A DNA stretch of 64,000 nt from Campylobacter jejuni (GTDB lineage: Bacteria; Campylobacterota; Campylobacteria; Campylobacterales; Campylobacteraceae). The notes under the pieces are model-generated. The model searched no databases. It was not told the DNA's origin and saw nothing but the letters and a program-made list of their open reading frames with translations. Of this stretch, positions 19,271 through 29,332 are shown piece by piece (position 1 is the stretch's first letter; each line of letters starts with the position of its first letter). The stretch lies in NCBI RefSeq assembly GCF_002179635.1, contig NZ_NFOE01000084.1, forward strand, positions 1 to 64,000. Direction: 5' to 3'. Position numbers and translations under genes: made by a program.

Positions 19271-19749
19271 TTTCTTATTAAAAAATTATATATTAATACC
19301 GCTATGGGTGTGACAAACATTGCACAAAACAAGGCAAAAATACTCATTAAGCCTTGAAACTCTAAAAATAAAAATCCTGCTATTAAAAACACATAAGCAA
19401 AAATTTTAAACAAAGAAAAAAAAGCTAATGCGTTTTTAAAAATACTTTTAAATTTTGGTTTTAAATCGTCATCTATATGGATAAATTTTATAATTTTTGG
19501 TAAAAAATATTGTTTTTTAGCAAAAATTTGCAAAGGTCTTTGCGTAAAATCGTAATTTTTAGCCGCTTTAAAAATAAAATTTTTATAATTTAAAAAAGAT
19601 ATCAGAATGATTAAATTTTGAGCCAAAAAGCCAAATTCAAAGCTTATAAAGGTTTTAAAACTTAATTCTTTGTAGAAAAAAACTCCTGCTAAGAAAAGTA
19701 AATTTAATCCTAGCAAGAGTTTTAATAAAATTTTAGGCTTTAGGATCAT
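19264..19749 (-). CDS. hypothetical integral membrane protein
   Basis: No function recognised. 161 residues with four hydrophobic segments (about 7-22, 31-50, 110-130 and 135-157) separated by a strongly basic cytoplasmic loop (residues 55-105). It overlaps the next gene upstream by 17 bases and the MFS gene downstream by seven. Because the upstream gene encodes an AtpZ-like protein, a relation to AtpI is conceivable, but I see no motif to support it. Confidence 0.65.
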   Translation of the reverse strand: MILKPKILLKLLLGLNLLFLAGVFFYKELSFKTFISFEFGFLAQNLIILISFLNYKNFIFKAAKNYDFTQRPLQIFAKKQYFLPKIIKFIHIDDDLKPKFKSIFKNALAFFSLFKIFAYVFLIAGFLFLEFQGLMSIFALFCAMFVTPIAVLIYNFLIRKC

Positions 19750-20011
19750 TTTTTAAATCTTTATAACGATTTTCTTCTTTAAATTCTTCGTAACTTTTTA
19801 CTTGTGCCTTGTAAGCTTTATAAACATTTAAAATCGCCGCAGCTACTCCTATGAATACTCCTACCCAAAAAAGCCAAGCTATACCGGTTAAATTTTTTAA
19901 AAAATAGCCTATGCCAACTCCGATTAAAACAGCTACAACCATGGATATACCAAGGCTTAATCCATCTGCAGCTTCTATACCTTTGCGAATGATTTTTTGT
20001 CTTTTATTCAT
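19733..20011 (-). CDS. AtpZ/AtpI-like small membrane protein
   Basis: 92-residue protein with two hydrophobic segments (residues 18-38 and 45-66) forming a hairpin and charged ends. The pattern '[18 protein letters not shown] ... [20 protein letters not shown]' fits the AtpZ (F0F1-ATPase gene 1) family, whose members help assemble or supply ions to the ATP synthase. It is not next to ATP synthase genes here but behind hemL, overlapping its stop by four bases. Confidence 0.7.
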   Translation of the reverse strand: MNKRQKIIRKGIEAADGLSLGISMVVAVLIGVGIGYFLKNLTGIAWLFWVGVFIGVAAAILNVYKAYKAQVKSYEEFKEENRYKDLKNDPKA

Positions 20012-21285
20012 AGGGCTTTAAAACTTTCTTGTGCTGCTTGTATAGTTTTATCAATGATTTTTTTATCCATACATTCGCATATAAAACCTGTTTCAAATTG
20101 AGATGGTGCTAAATACACGCCCTTATTTAACATTTGTGTATGAAATTTAGCAAATAATTTAGTATCTGATTTTAAAGCATCTTGATAATTATTAACAGGG
20201 TTTTCACAAAAGAAAAATCCAAACATAGAACCAACGCAATTAACCTGCAAAGGAATTTTGCAATCATTTGCAGCTTCTTTAAAGCCTTGAGTAAGTCTTT
20301 TGCCTAGTTTTTCTAATTTTTCATATAAACCTTCATAATTTCTTGCTTTTTTTAAGCTCGCATAACCTGCAGCCATAGCAAGAGGATTACCACTTAGTGT
20401 TCCTGCTTGATATACCCCGCCCAAAGGACTTAATAAATCCATAATCTCAGCTCTTGCAGCAAAAGCAGCCGCAGGCATACCTCCGCCTATAACCTTACCA
20501 AAAGTTACTATGTCAGCTTTTATATTATTAATTCCAAAAGAGCCTAAATACGAAGCTCTAAAGCCACTCATTACTTCATCAAAAATTAAAAGAATTTGAT
20601 GTTCATCACATAGTTTTCTTAGCTCTTGTAAAAAATCTATTTTAGCAGGTACTAAGCCCATATTTCCTGCAATTGGCTCTATAATGATACAAGCTATATT
20701 ATCATCATTGTTGATTAAGTTTTTAACACTATCAATGTCATTATAAATAGCCACTAGAGTATTTTTAGCTACATCGGTTAATACTCCTAGTGAGCTTGGG
20801 GTGTTAAAAGTAGCTGCACCACTTCCAGCACTTACTAATAAAGAATCAGAATGCCCATGATAACATCCTTCAAATTTAATGATTTTATCTTTTTTACTAA
20901 ATCCTCTTGCAAGACGAATGGCACTCATAGTAGCTTCTGTGCCACTGCTTACAAAGCGTATTTTGTCTAAATGCGGCCAATCTTTTAAGATAAATTTAGC
21001 CAACTTAGTTTCAGCTAGGGTTGGTGCACCAAAGCTTGAACCATGTTCTAATGCTTTTTTACAAGCTTTTTCAATATCCTCATCACAATGCCCAAAAAGC
21101 AAGGGCCCCCAACTTTGTACATAATCTATATAAGTATTATCTTCTATATCGCTAATATAAGCACCTTTTCCTTGCTTGATAAATAAAGGACTGCTGCCCA
21201 CGCTGGCAAAGGCACGCACAGGTGAATCAACCCCACCTGCTATATATTCACAAGCTTCTTCAAAGGCTTTTTTATTATTTTTCAT
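20008..21285 (-). CDS. hemL: glutamate-1-semialdehyde 2,1-aminomutase
   Basis: Converts glutamate-1-semialdehyde to 5-aminolevulinate, the C5 route to haem. It is a fold-type I PLP enzyme: the cofactor lysine is in [16 protein letters not shown], the PLP aspartate in [11 protein letters not shown], and the family gating region in [18 protein letters not shown]. 425 residues, standard length. The gene sits between a cytochrome c gene and an AtpZ-like gene; the four-base overlaps on both sides indicate one operon, and haem supply to the neighbouring cytochrome is a plausible link. Confidence 0.95.
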   Translation of the reverse strand: MKNNKKAFEEACEYIAGGVDSPVRAFASVGSSPLFIKQGKGAYISDIEDNTYIDYVQSWGPLLFGHCDEDIEKACKKALEHGSSFGAPTLAETKLAKFILKDWPHLDKIRFVSSGTEATMSAIRLARGFSKKDKIIKFEGCYHGHSDSLLVSAGSGAATFNTPSSLGVLTDVAKNTLVAIYNDIDSVKNLINNDDNIACIIIEPIAGNMGLVPAKIDFLQELRKLCDEHQILLIFDEVMSGFRASYLGSFGINNIKADIVTFGKVIGGGMPAAAFAARAEIMDLLSPLGGVYQAGTLSGNPLAMAAGYASLKKARNYEGLYEKLEKLGKRLTQGFKEAANDCKIPLQVNCVGSMFGFFFCENPVNNYQDALKSDTKLFAKFHTQMLNKGVYLAPSQFETGFICECMDKKIIDKTIQAAQESFKAL

Positions 21286-21626
21286 TTTTTACTCCTTTTG
21301 TTATTAGTAATATAATCATAAAGCGATTTCATCTCATCTTCTGTTAATGAGTAAGTTGGCATAATGCTTTTTGCCTCTTGAGGTTGGCTTAGAATTTCTC
21401 TAAAACGTGTATAAGGAGTATTTTTAATACTTGGCACTATAAAAGGAGTTTTTTCTCCATTTTTAGTATAATAACCTAGTACTTGTTGCCCTCCATCACC
21501 ATGACATTTAGCACAACTTATGCCTCTTGGGTTTTTGTAAAGGGATTCTTGGTATTCTTTAGGTGAGATAAAATCTTCAGCCCAAGCACCATAAACTATA
21601 AAAAACAAAAATAAAATAATTTTCAT
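21282..21626 (-). CDS. periplasmic monohaem cytochrome c
   Basis: Small class I c-type cytochrome with a cleavable signal (residues 1-16, ending near AWA). The haem-binding motif is C-A-K-C-H ([11 protein letters not shown]), and the distal methionine is probably in [15 protein letters not shown]. The mature protein would be about 98 residues, typical for an electron carrier to a terminal oxidase or peroxidase. It overlaps the hemL start by four bases. Confidence 0.87.
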   Translation of the reverse strand: MKIILFLFFIVYGAWAEDFISPKEYQESLYKNPRGISCAKCHGDGGQQVLGYYTKNGEKTPFIVPSIKNTPYTRFREILSQPQEAKSIMPTYSLTEDEMKSLYDYITNNKRSKK

Positions 21627-21705
21627 TCATCACCTTTAACAAAAAAGAAGTTTTATTATGATACAATTTTTTAAGTTAAAGAAAGCTATAAATTTAAGGA
21701 AAGAA

Positions 21706-22554
21706 ATGACACTTTTAGATGGTAAAAAGCTAAGTGATGAGATAAAAAATAATCTAAAACAAGAAGTAGCAAAGCTTAAAGATCAAAGTATAGAGCCTTG
21801 CTTGGCTGTGATTTTAGTAGGAGAAGATCCTGCTAGTGCTACTTATGTGGGTTCTAAAGCAAAGGCTTGCGAGCAATGTGGGATTAAGTCTTTGGTTTAT
21901 AGACTTGATGTAAACACAACTCAAAATGAGCTTTTGGCTTTGATTAATACCTTAAATCATGATGATAGTGTTGATGGGATTTTGGTTCAGCTTCCATTGC
22001 CAGTGCATATTAATAAAGATATCATTCTAGAAAGTATTAATTTTAATAAAGATGTGGATGGTTTCCATCCTTTTAATGTTGGGAATTTAAATTTAAATTT
22101 AAAAGGTGGTTTTTTGCCATGTACACCTTTAGGCGTTATGAAAATTTTAGAGCATTATGATATAAAATTACAAGGTGCTGATGTAGTTGTAATAGGGGCT
22201 TCTAATATAGTAGGTCGTCCTATGGCTACGCTTTTATTAAATGCTAATGCTAGTGTGAGTATTTGTCATATTTATACAAAAGACTTAAAAGCTTATACAA
22301 AAAATGCTGATATTATCATCGTAGCAGCAGGTTGTCCAAATCTTTTAAAAGAAGATATGGTTAAAGAGGGTGTGATAGTAGTTGATGTAGGGATTAATAG
22401 AGTTGATGGAAAAATAGTAGGTGATGTTGATTTTGAAAATGTAAGTAAAAAAGCTAGTTATATTACTCCTGTACCAGGCGGGGTAGGGCCTATGACCATA
22501 GCAATGCTTTTAGAAAATACTATAAAATCAGCTAAAAATAGGATTAAAAAATGA
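21706..22554 (+). CDS. folD: bifunctional methylene-tetrahydrofolate dehydrogenase/cyclohydrolase
   Basis: One-carbon metabolism enzyme interconverting 5,10-methylene- and 10-formyl-tetrahydrofolate. Signature segments are visible: the catalytic Y-x3-K (ATYVGSKAKACEQCG), the VDGILVQLPLP block, the DVDGFHPFNVG loop, and the NADP-binding GASNIVGRPMA. The end has the family PVPGGVGPMTIAML. I moved the start to the ATG at 21706, preceded by AAGGA, because that gives the standard MTLLDGK opening and 282 residues; the longer frame adds a non-conserved tail. Its stop overlaps the lepB start by four bases. Confidence 0.94.
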   Translation: MTLLDGKKLSDEIKNNLKQEVAKLKDQSIEPCLAVILVGEDPASATYVGSKAKACEQCGIKSLVYRLDVNTTQNELLALINTLNHDDSVDGILVQLPLPVHINKDIILESINFNKDVDGFHPFNVGNLNLNLKGGFLPCTPLGVMKILEHYDIKLQGADVVVIGASNIVGRPMATLLLNANASVSICHIYTKDLKAYTKNADIIIVAAGCPNLLKEDMVKEGVIVVDVGINRVDGKIVGDVDFENVSKKASYITPVPGGVGPMTIAMLLENTIKSAKNRIKK

Positions 22555-23399
22555 ATTTTTTGAAAAAAATCTATAAATTCACGCAATCTTGGACAGGAAC
22601 TTTAATAGTTGTTTTATTGATTATATTTTTCTTTATACAAGCTTTTACTATACCAAGTGGTTCTATGAAAAATACTTTACTAGTAGGGGATTTTTTATTT
22701 GTAAAAAAATTCTCTTATGGTATTCCAACTCCGCATATTCCTTGGATAGAAGTGCCTGTTTTGCCTGATTTTAATAAAAATGGACATTTAGTAAGCGCTG
22801 AAGGTCCTAAAAGAGGAGATATTGTAGTATTTAGATATCCACATGAGCCAAAAATTCATTATGTAAAAAGATGTGTGGCTAAGGGCGGAGATGAGGTTGT
22901 TTTTGCAAATAAAACGTTATATGTGCGTATGGTTGAGGGTGATGAATATATGAAAGATTATTATCCTAATAAAACAAAAATCATAGGCGGAAGACTTTTT
23001 GTAAAAGAACCTTTTGTGGAAAAAGGAATACATTATGATTCTAGAGTGGATATAGAAAGTGTGTTTTTTCGCTATTTAAATTTAGGTCAATTTGCTATGA
23101 AACCTGCTTCTTTTGATGAATTAGGTACTAATAATATTTATGGTTTTAATGCATATTATTATAAGGTGCCTGAAAATGAGTATTTTATGATGGGCGATAA
23201 TCGTGATCACTCTAGTGATAGTAGATTTTGGGGAAGTGTAGATTATAAATATATAGTTGGTCAACCTTGGTTTATTTATTTTTCATGGGATGAAAATAAA
23301 AAAGTTAGATGGGAAAGAGTAGGGCGTTTGGTTGAAACTATAGAAAAAGATGAGCGGTTTATCCATCATAATGAAAGCGATATAGAAGCTTTAGAATAA
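22551..23399 (+). CDS. lepB: signal peptidase I
   Basis: Membrane serine-lysine protease that removes signal peptides from secreted proteins. One N-terminal transmembrane segment (residues 16-34) is followed at once by the catalytic serine block IPSGSMKNTLLVGD. The catalytic lysine lies in HYVKRCVAKGGDEV, and the conserved box E is MGDNRDHSSDSRFWG. 282 residues. Only one membrane segment is seen, unlike E. coli LepB with two. Coupled to folD by a four-base overlap. Confidence 0.94.
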   Translation: MNFLKKIYKFTQSWTGTLIVVLLIIFFFIQAFTIPSGSMKNTLLVGDFLFVKKFSYGIPTPHIPWIEVPVLPDFNKNGHLVSAEGPKRGDIVVFRYPHEPKIHYVKRCVAKGGDEVVFANKTLYVRMVEGDEYMKDYYPNKTKIIGGRLFVKEPFVEKGIHYDSRVDIESVFFRYLNLGQFAMKPASFDELGTNNIYGFNAYYYKVPENEYFMMGDNRDHSSDSRFWGSVDYKYIVGQPWFIYFSWDENKKVRWERVGRLVETIEKDERFIHHNESDIEALE

Positions 23400-23561
23400 T
23401 TACTCAAAGAAACAATATAAAATTTTTATGTGTAGAAAATGTATAGTTTCTACACAAATTTATAAAAATATACACTCTTAATTTTATTCGTAGATTTTTT
23501 TAAGCTCCAAGTTGTAACAATTAACACAAATAAAAATCAAAGCAAAAATAAAGGATAAAAA

Positions 23562-24728
23562 ATGCTAAGTCAAAGATCTCAAAATTTAGGAGAATCCTTA
23601 ACTTTAGTAATGACTGATATAGCCAAAACTTTAAAAGCAAATGGTGAAAAAGTTATTAGTTTTTCAGCAGGTGAGCCTGATTTTGATACTCCAGAAATCA
23701 TCAAAAAAGCAGCAATTGAAGCTATTGAAAAAGGTTGCGGGGCTTATACGCCAGTTGTGGGTATAAAAGAAGTTATAGAAGCTATACAATATAAATTTAA
23801 AAATGATAATAATTTAGAATATAAAGCAAGTGAAATCATTACCAATGTTGGTGCTAAGCATTCTTTATTTATGGCGATTGAGTGTTTGGTTGAAGAAGGT
23901 GATGAGGTTATCATACCAAGTCCTTATTGGGTGAGTTATCCTGAAATGGTGAAATTTGCAGGTGGAACTCCTGTATTTATAGAAGGTGAAGCAAAAAATG
24001 GCTTTAAAATTACTCCTGAGCAATTAAAACAAGCTATTACTTCAAAAACAAAGGTTTTGATGTTTAATTCCCCATCAAATCCTACGGGTGCTATATATTC
24101 TAAAGAAGAAATTACTGCTTTAGCTAAGGTTTTAGAAGGAACTAAAATCGTAGTTTTAAGTGATGAGATTTATGAAAAATTAGTTTATGATGGAGAATTT
24201 TGTGCTTTTGCGCAAGTGAGCGAAGATGCTTTAAGTAGAACTGTAAGTATTAATGGTCTTAGTAAATGCGGTGCTATGCCAGGATGGCGTTTTGGTTATA
24301 TGGCAAGCAAAATGAGTGAGTTTAACAATGCTGTTAAAAAATTACAAGGACAAAGCACTTCAAATATCTGCTCAATCATTCAACACGCAGCTTTACCAGC
24401 CTTACTTGGAAAAGCAGATAGTGATATTGAAATGATGAGACAAGCTTTTTTAAAGCGTAGAGAATTAGCGTGTGAAATTTTAGCTAAAAGCGATAAGTTA
24501 AAATTAGAACAAATTCCACAAGGAGCTTTTTATTTATTTATCTCTTGTAAAGAAGTTGATAGTGATTCTATGAGATTTTGTAAAAGATTATTAGAAGAGC
24601 AAAAAGTAGCTTTGGTGCCAGGTATTGGTTTTGGCATGGAAGGGTATTTTAGACTTTCTTATGCAACTAATGAAAAAGATATCATTGAAGGTTGTGAAAA
24701 GATCGTTGAATTTGTAAAAAACTACTAA
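23562..24728 (+). CDS. aspB: aspartate aminotransferase
   Basis: PLP-dependent class I aminotransferase converting aspartate and 2-oxoglutarate to oxaloacetate and glutamate. Cofactor lysine in SINGLSKCGAMPGWRFGY, with the arginine that binds the substrate carboxylate in the same block; the PLP aspartate is in VVLSDEIYEKLVY; the SPSNPTGAIYS loop is conserved. 388 residues, the usual length for the subgroup I-gamma enzymes. It has its own upstream region of about 160 bases, and a hairpin terminator follows, so it is a single-gene unit. Confidence 0.92.
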   Translation: MLSQRSQNLGESLTLVMTDIAKTLKANGEKVISFSAGEPDFDTPEIIKKAAIEAIEKGCGAYTPVVGIKEVIEAIQYKFKNDNNLEYKASEIITNVGAKHSLFMAIECLVEEGDEVIIPSPYWVSYPEMVKFAGGTPVFIEGEAKNGFKITPEQLKQAITSKTKVLMFNSPSNPTGAIYSKEEITALAKVLEGTKIVVLSDEIYEKLVYDGEFCAFAQVSEDALSRTVSINGLSKCGAMPGWRFGYMASKMSEFNNAVKKLQGQSTSNICSIIQHAALPALLGKADSDIEMMRQAFLKRRELACEILAKSDKLKLEQIPQGAFYLFISCKEVDSDSMRFCKRLLEEQKVALVPGIGFGMEGYFRLSYATNEKDIIEGCEKIVEFVKNY

Positions 24729-24734
24729 TTTCTT

Positions 24735-24760
24735 AAGCCTGTTAAAAACAGGCTTTCTTT
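24735..24760 (+). terminator. intrinsic terminator after aspB
   Basis: Nine-base-pair stem (AAGCCTGTT / AACAGGCTT) with a three-base loop, followed by TCTTTC, directly after the aspB stop. Confidence 0.8.
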
Positions 24761-24817
24761 CAAAAAAACTTATAAGCAAGTCTTTGGTATGATTATGCAA
24801 AAAATATAGGAAAATCA

Positions 24818-25939
24818 ATGGAATTTGAAGTTCAATATAAAAGTGCAAATGCTAGAGCTTGTCGCATAAAAACTACACATAGTGAAATTTTAACTCCTAT
24901 TTTTATGCCCGTTGGAACTTTGGCTGCGATTAAAAGCTTAGATGCTGTTGATATGAGCGAAATTTTAAATGCAAAAATTATTTTAGCAAATACTTATCAT
25001 TTGTATTTAAGACCAGGATCTAAGGTGATTAAACAAATGGGTGGCTTGCATGGTTTTAGTAAATTTAATGGTTCTTTTTTAACAGATAGTGGGGGTTTTC
25101 AAGCTTTTTCTTTAAGTAAAAATTCAAAACCTGATGAAAAAGGAATTCAGTTTAAAAGTCATATTGATGGAAGTTTGCATTATTTTACTCCACAAAGTGT
25201 TTTAGATGCACAGTATGATTTTAATTCAGACATTATGATGATTTTAGATGATTTAGTGGCTTTACCTGCAAGCAAAGAAAGGATAGAGCTTTCTTTAAAA
25301 CGCACTATAAAATGGGCAAAAGAGGCTATTGATTATCATAAATTAAAGCAAAGTCAAGGTATAGGAATAGGGCAAAATATCTTTGGTATTATCCAAGGTG
25401 GAACGGATTTTGAAGCTAGAAGAATTTGTTCTCAAGCACTTTGTGAGATGGATTTTGATGGTTTGGCTATAGGTGGATTAAGTGTAGGAGAGGAAAATGA
25501 GGCTATGTATGATACGGTTGAAGCTATGATGCCTTATGTAGATAATAATCGTCCTAGATATTTAATGGGAGTTGGCACACCTGAAGATTTAGTAGAAAAT
25601 GTAGCAAGGGGTGTGGATATGTTTGATTGTGTGATGCCAACAAGAAATGCAAGAAATGGAACTTTGTTTACTAGCTTTGGAAAATTTAATATCAAAAAGG
25701 CAGAATTTATCACTGATCATGCCCCTATAGATAATAAATGTTCTTGTTATACATGTAAAAACTTTTCAAGAGCTTATTTGAATCATTTATTTAAAGCTAA
25801 AGAATTAACCTTTTTTAGACTTGCAAGTATTCATAATTTGCATTACTATCTAAATTTGGTAAAGCAAATGCGTGAAGCTATTATCAAAGATGAATTTGAA
25901 AATTTTAGAAAAGAATTTTATAGGCAAAGAATATGTTAA
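24818..25939 (+). CDS. tgt: tRNA-guanine transglycosylase (queuine/preQ1)
   Basis: Exchanges guanine 34 for the queuosine precursor preQ1 in tRNAs with GUN anticodons. Key elements in order: the catalytic aspartate in [13 protein letters not shown], the RNA-binding [14 protein letters not shown], the nucleophile region in [17 protein letters not shown], and the zinc site CSCYTC with the later histidine of [10 protein letters not shown]. 373 residues, typical of bacterial Tgt. Its stop overlaps the start of the CorA-like gene by seven bases. Confidence 0.95.
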   Translation: MEFEVQYKSANARACRIKTTHSEILTPIFMPVGTLAAIKSLDAVDMSEILNAKIILANTYHLYLRPGSKVIKQMGGLHGFSKFNGSFLTDSGGFQAFSLSKNSKPDEKGIQFKSHIDGSLHYFTPQSVLDAQYDFNSDIMMILDDLVALPASKERIELSLKRTIKWAKEAIDYHKLKQSQGIGIGQNIFGIIQGGTDFEARRICSQALCEMDFDGLAIGGLSVGEENEAMYDTVEAMMPYVDNNRPRYLMGVGTPEDLVENVARGVDMFDCVMPTRNARNGTLFTSFGKFNIKKAEFITDHAPIDNKCSCYTCKNFSRAYLNHLFKAKELTFFRLASIHNLHYYLNLVKQMREAIIKDEFENFRKEFYRQRIC

Positions 25940-26697
25940 ATGATACTTTAAAGCAAATTATTAATAATATTAATATATCAAATGCTTATTATGAGTTTGA
26001 TGAATTTGATGTTTTTATGTTAGATATTGCTAAAAATTCTAGAAATATTTTTATTTTTAAAGATAATCAAATTTTTGAATACAAAGATGAAAATTTGATT
26101 TTATTTTCTAATGCAGAATTTATAGCCATATTAAAAGAAATTTTGCAAAATGAAAAAGAAAAAAACAATACTATTAATCTCTCTATAGAAAAAAGAGAAG
26201 AGTTGATTTTGGAAAATAAAAAAGTCAAGAATTTTTTAACCAAATATTTTATATTAAAAGTTAAGCTTGGTAAAAGTTCTAAGATTGTTTCATCTGTACT
26301 TGAAGCTTGTAAAATATGTCACAGTAAACAACACTTTATAAAGAAAAATTTAAAAACAATTATTTTAAATTTAGCAATTTTAGAAAGAAGCATAAAAGAC
26401 AACATTGCAAGATTAGAAGGAATATATACTTATATTAATACTGCAAGAAGTGAAAAAATCAATAAAAACATTTATTTTTTGAGTATTATTTCTGCGATTT
26501 TTTTACCTTTAAATTTAATCGTTGGTTTTTTTGGTATGAATACTAAAAATTTATTTTTATCTGAGAATGAATATGGAACTTATTATATTTTGACTACAAT
26601 TTTAGTTATATTTTTTATTTTATTTTTATGGTATCAATTTAAAGATAAAAAAGAGTTGGATTTAGATGAATTTTCTGTAAAAAAGAAAAAGAAATGA
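25933..26697 (+). CDS. CorA-like magnesium transport protein
   Basis: Divalent cation channel of the CorA family. The cytoplasmic N-terminal part (residues 1-175) is helical and charged; two transmembrane segments follow at about 180-205 and 213-238, with the selectivity motif G-M-N between them ([10 protein letters not shown]). The tail is basic. At 254 residues it is shorter than classical CorA (~316), so the regulatory funnel is reduced. The gene starts inside tgt and stops one base before the 3' end of a convergent tRNA-Arg gene. Confidence 0.82.
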   Translation: MLNDTLKQIINNINISNAYYEFDEFDVFMLDIAKNSRNIFIFKDNQIFEYKDENLILFSNAEFIAILKEILQNEKEKNNTINLSIEKREELILENKKVKNFLTKYFILKVKLGKSSKIVSSVLEACKICHSKQHFIKKNLKTIILNLAILERSIKDNIARLEGIYTYINTARSEKINKNIYFLSIISAIFLPLNLIVGFFGMNTKNLFLSENEYGTYYILTTILVIFFILFLWYQFKDKKELDLDEFSVKKKKK

Positions 26698-26698
26698 G

Positions 26699-26775
26699 TG
26701 GTACGCCCAAGAGGATTCGAACCTCTGACCTTTTGAACCGCAATCAAATGCTCTATCCAGCTGAGCTATGGGCGC
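26699..26775 (-). tRNA. tRNA-Arg(GCG)
   Basis: A full cloverleaf reads on the minus strand: acceptor GCGCCCA paired with TGGGCGT (one G-U), D-arm GCTC..GAGC, anticodon stem TTTGA/TCAAA with loop TTGCGGT, T-arm CAGAGGTTCGAATCCTC, and an encoded CCA end. The anticodon is GCG, reading the CGC and CGU arginine codons, where most bacteria use ACG edited to ICG. Confidence 0.93.
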
Positions 26776-26895
26776 AAAATAAAAGAGTAATTTTATCAAA
26801 AAATTCTTAAAATTAGCAAAAACAAGTAATTTTATAGAATTTTTATATTTTTATGCTAATCTTCTTTGAATAATATTTTAGCTTAAGGCAAAGTA

Positions 26896-28338
26896 ATGAT
26901 ACATAAGATTTTAATAGCCAATAGAGGTGAGATTGCAGTAAGGGTAATCCGTGCTTGTAGAGATTTACATATAAAAAGTGTTGCTGTTTATACTGAACCT
27001 GATCATGAGTGTTTACATGTAAAAGTTGCTGATGAAGCATATAGAATAGGAACTGATGCTATAAGAGGGTATTTGGATGGTAAAAGAATAGTTGAAATTG
27101 CCAAAGCTTGTGGAGCTGATGCTATACATCCTGGATATGGCTTTTTAAGTGAAAATTATGAATTTGCAAAAGAGTGTGAAGAAGCAGGGATTATCTTTAT
27201 AGGACCAAAATCAGATGTTATCCGTAAGATGGGAAATAAAAATATAGCAAGATATTTAATGAAAAAAAATGGAATTCCTGTAGTTCCAGGCACCGAAAAA
27301 TTAAATCATTGTACATTAGAGGAAATCAAACTCCAAGCTTTAAAAATAGGTTATCCTGTAATTTTGAAAGCTAGTGGTGGCGGTGGCGGTAGGGGTATAC
27401 GCGTAGTGCATAAAGAAGAGGATTTAGAAAAATCTTTTGAAGCATGCAAAAGAGAAGCACTAAGCTTTTTTAAAAATGATGAAGTTTTTATGGAAAAATA
27501 TGTTATCAATCCAAGGCATATCGAATTTCAAATTTTAGCAGATAATTATGGTAATATCATTCATCTTTGTGAAAGAGATTGCTCAATACAAAGAAGACAC
27601 CAAAAAATAATTGAAATAGCGCCTTGTCCAAGTATCTCAGAAAAACTAAGAAAAACCATAGGGGTTACTGCAGTAGCTGCTGCAAAAGCAGTGGGTTATA
27701 CGAATGTTGGGACGGTTGAGTTTTTGCTTGATGATTATAATAGATTTTATTTTATGGAAATGAATACAAGAATTCAAGTAGAACACCCAATTACTGAAGA
27801 AATCACAGGAATTGATCTTATCACAAGACAAATTCGTATAGCAAATGGAGAAATTTTAGATCTTGAACAAAGCGATATAAAACCAAGAGGCTTTGCTATA
27901 GAAGCTAGGATTACAGCAGAAAATGTATGGAAAAATTTCATTCCAAGTCCAGGCAAAATCACAGAATATTTTCCAGCTTTAGGGCCATCTGTAAGAGTGG
28001 ATAGTCATTTGTATAAAGACTATACTGTGCCACCTTATTATGATTCTTTACTTGCAAAATTAATTGTTAAGGGTTCAAGTTATGATAGTGCAGTTAATAG
28101 GCTTGAGAGAGCTTTGAAAGAATTTGTGATTGATGATATTAGAACAACTGTGCCATTTTTGATTGCAATTACTAAAATAAGAGAATTTAGAAGAGGGTAT
28201 TTTGATACTTCTTTCATAGAAACACATATGGAAGAGCTTTTGGAAAAGACAGAAGATAGACACCAAGAAAATAAAGAAGAAGTAATTGCTGCTATAGCTG
28301 CAGCCTTACAAAAGATAAAAGAAAGTAGGCAATCATGA
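26896..28338 (+). CDS. pycA: pyruvate carboxylase subunit A (biotin carboxylase)
   Basis: Biotin carboxylase: ATP-dependent carboxylation of biotin from bicarbonate. Opening ILIANRGEIAVRVIRAC, ATP-grasp glycine loop KASGGGGGRGIRVV, catalytic region MNTRIQVEHPITEEITGIDL and the C-terminal biotin-carboxylase domain with VDSHLYKDYTVPPYYDSLLAKL. 480 residues, about 35 longer than typical AccC, and followed by bpt in the order I recall for the Campylobacter pycA locus, so I favour the two-subunit pyruvate carboxylase (with PycB elsewhere) over acetyl-CoA carboxylase. That choice is inference. The next gene overlaps its stop by four bases. Confidence 0.83.
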   Translation: MIHKILIANRGEIAVRVIRACRDLHIKSVAVYTEPDHECLHVKVADEAYRIGTDAIRGYLDGKRIVEIAKACGADAIHPGYGFLSENYEFAKECEEAGIIFIGPKSDVIRKMGNKNIARYLMKKNGIPVVPGTEKLNHCTLEEIKLQALKIGYPVILKASGGGGGRGIRVVHKEEDLEKSFEACKREALSFFKNDEVFMEKYVINPRHIEFQILADNYGNIIHLCERDCSIQRRHQKIIEIAPCPSISEKLRKTIGVTAVAAAKAVGYTNVGTVEFLLDDYNRFYFMEMNTRIQVEHPITEEITGIDLITRQIRIANGEILDLEQSDIKPRGFAIEARITAENVWKNFIPSPGKITEYFPALGPSVRVDSHLYKDYTVPPYYDSLLAKLIVKGSSYDSAVNRLERALKEFVIDDIRTTVPFLIAITKIREFRRGYFDTSFIETHMEELLEKTEDRHQENKEEVIAAIAAALQKIKESRQS

Positions 28339-28595
28339 GTTTTTTAGATGAATTAAAAGATATAAAAAAAGCACTCCAAAAAGAACAAGGTCAAACAAAA
28401 AAAGAAAAAGTTAAAGTGAGTAAAAGTGGAGTTAGTATGAAAAATATTAACTTAGATACTATGCAAAAAGATTTAGCTAAGCAAAATGAAGATAAAAAAC
28501 AAGAGCAGGAATTTGAAGATATGTTTTTAAAAGAAGAGCGTTTAGCTAATGAATTTATGGAATTTGTAAAAAATAGCGATATTAAAAAGATCTAA
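28335..28595 (+). CDS. small conserved charged protein, 86 residues
   Basis: No function recognised. The protein is highly charged (Lys/Glu/Gln-rich) and probably mostly helical or disordered, without membrane segment or signal. It is locked between pycA and bpt by overlaps of four bases and one base, so it is translated with them. Its conserved place in this operon, which I recall from C. jejuni, argues that it is a real gene. Confidence 0.7.
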   Translation: MSFLDELKDIKKALQKEQGQTKKEKVKVSKSGVSMKNINLDTMQKDLAKQNEDKKQEQEFEDMFLKEERLANEFMEFVKNSDIKKI

Positions 28596-29314
28596 TGAAT
28601 AATATTATTGGTTTTTGTACTTTAGAAGAAGAATGTCCTTATCTTGAAAATAGATATTGTAGAAATGAGTATAATTATATATCTTTTATCACAAAAACAC
28701 AAAATCAAGAATTAGTTTCAAGAGGTTGGCGTCGCTTTGGCTCGTATTTTTCAAGACCAATATGTAATGATTGCAATGAATGTCAAAATTTGCGTATTTT
28801 AGTAGAAAATTTTCATTTTAGCAAAAGTTATCGTAGGGTTTTGAAAAAAAATACAGCCACTAAAATAATCTTACAAAAACCTTCTTTAAGTGATGAGCAT
28901 TTATTATTATACGAAAAATACCACCATTATCAAAAAGATAAGAGAAATTGGAAAATTTATGATCTAAATTTCAGGAAATATTATAATCTTTATGTAGATA
29001 ATGCGGGTACTTTTGGATATGAGCTTGATTTTTATATGGATAATAAGTTAGTTTGTGTTGATTTGATTGATATTTTAGAAGATGGAATTTCTAGTATATA
29101 TTGTTTTTATGACCCTGATTTTTCATATCTAAGTCTTGGGAAATATTCACTTTTAACAGAAATTAAACTTGCACAATTAAAAAAATTAAAATATATTTAT
29201 TTGGGATATTTTGTAAAAGGGTGTCAATCTTTAGCGTATAAAGCCGATTATAGTCCAAATGAAATTTTAAAACACACTAGTGCTTTAAACGAGCAAGCAT
29301 TTTTGTGGAGTTAG
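28595..29314 (+). CDS. bpt: aspartate/glutamate leucyltransferase Bpt
   Basis: N-end-rule enzyme that adds leucine from Leu-tRNA to proteins with N-terminal Asp or Glu, marking them for ClpS/ClpAP. The N-terminal cysteine cluster is present ([19 protein letters not shown] and later [14 protein letters not shown]), and the GNAT-like core ends with [24 protein letters not shown], the family hallmark. 239 residues, standard. Its ATG overlaps the last base of the preceding gene. Confidence 0.88.
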   Translation: MNNIIGFCTLEEECPYLENRYCRNEYNYISFITKTQNQELVSRGWRRFGSYFSRPICNDCNECQNLRILVENFHFSKSYRRVLKKNTATKIILQKPSLSDEHLLLYEKYHHYQKDKRNWKIYDLNFRKYYNLYVDNAGTFGYELDFYMDNKLVCVDLIDILEDGISSIYCFYDPDFSYLSLGKYSLLTEIKLAQLKKLKYIYLGYFVKGCQSLAYKADYSPNEILKHTSALNEQAFLWS

Positions 29315-29332
29315 GTTTATAGAGAGGATTTT

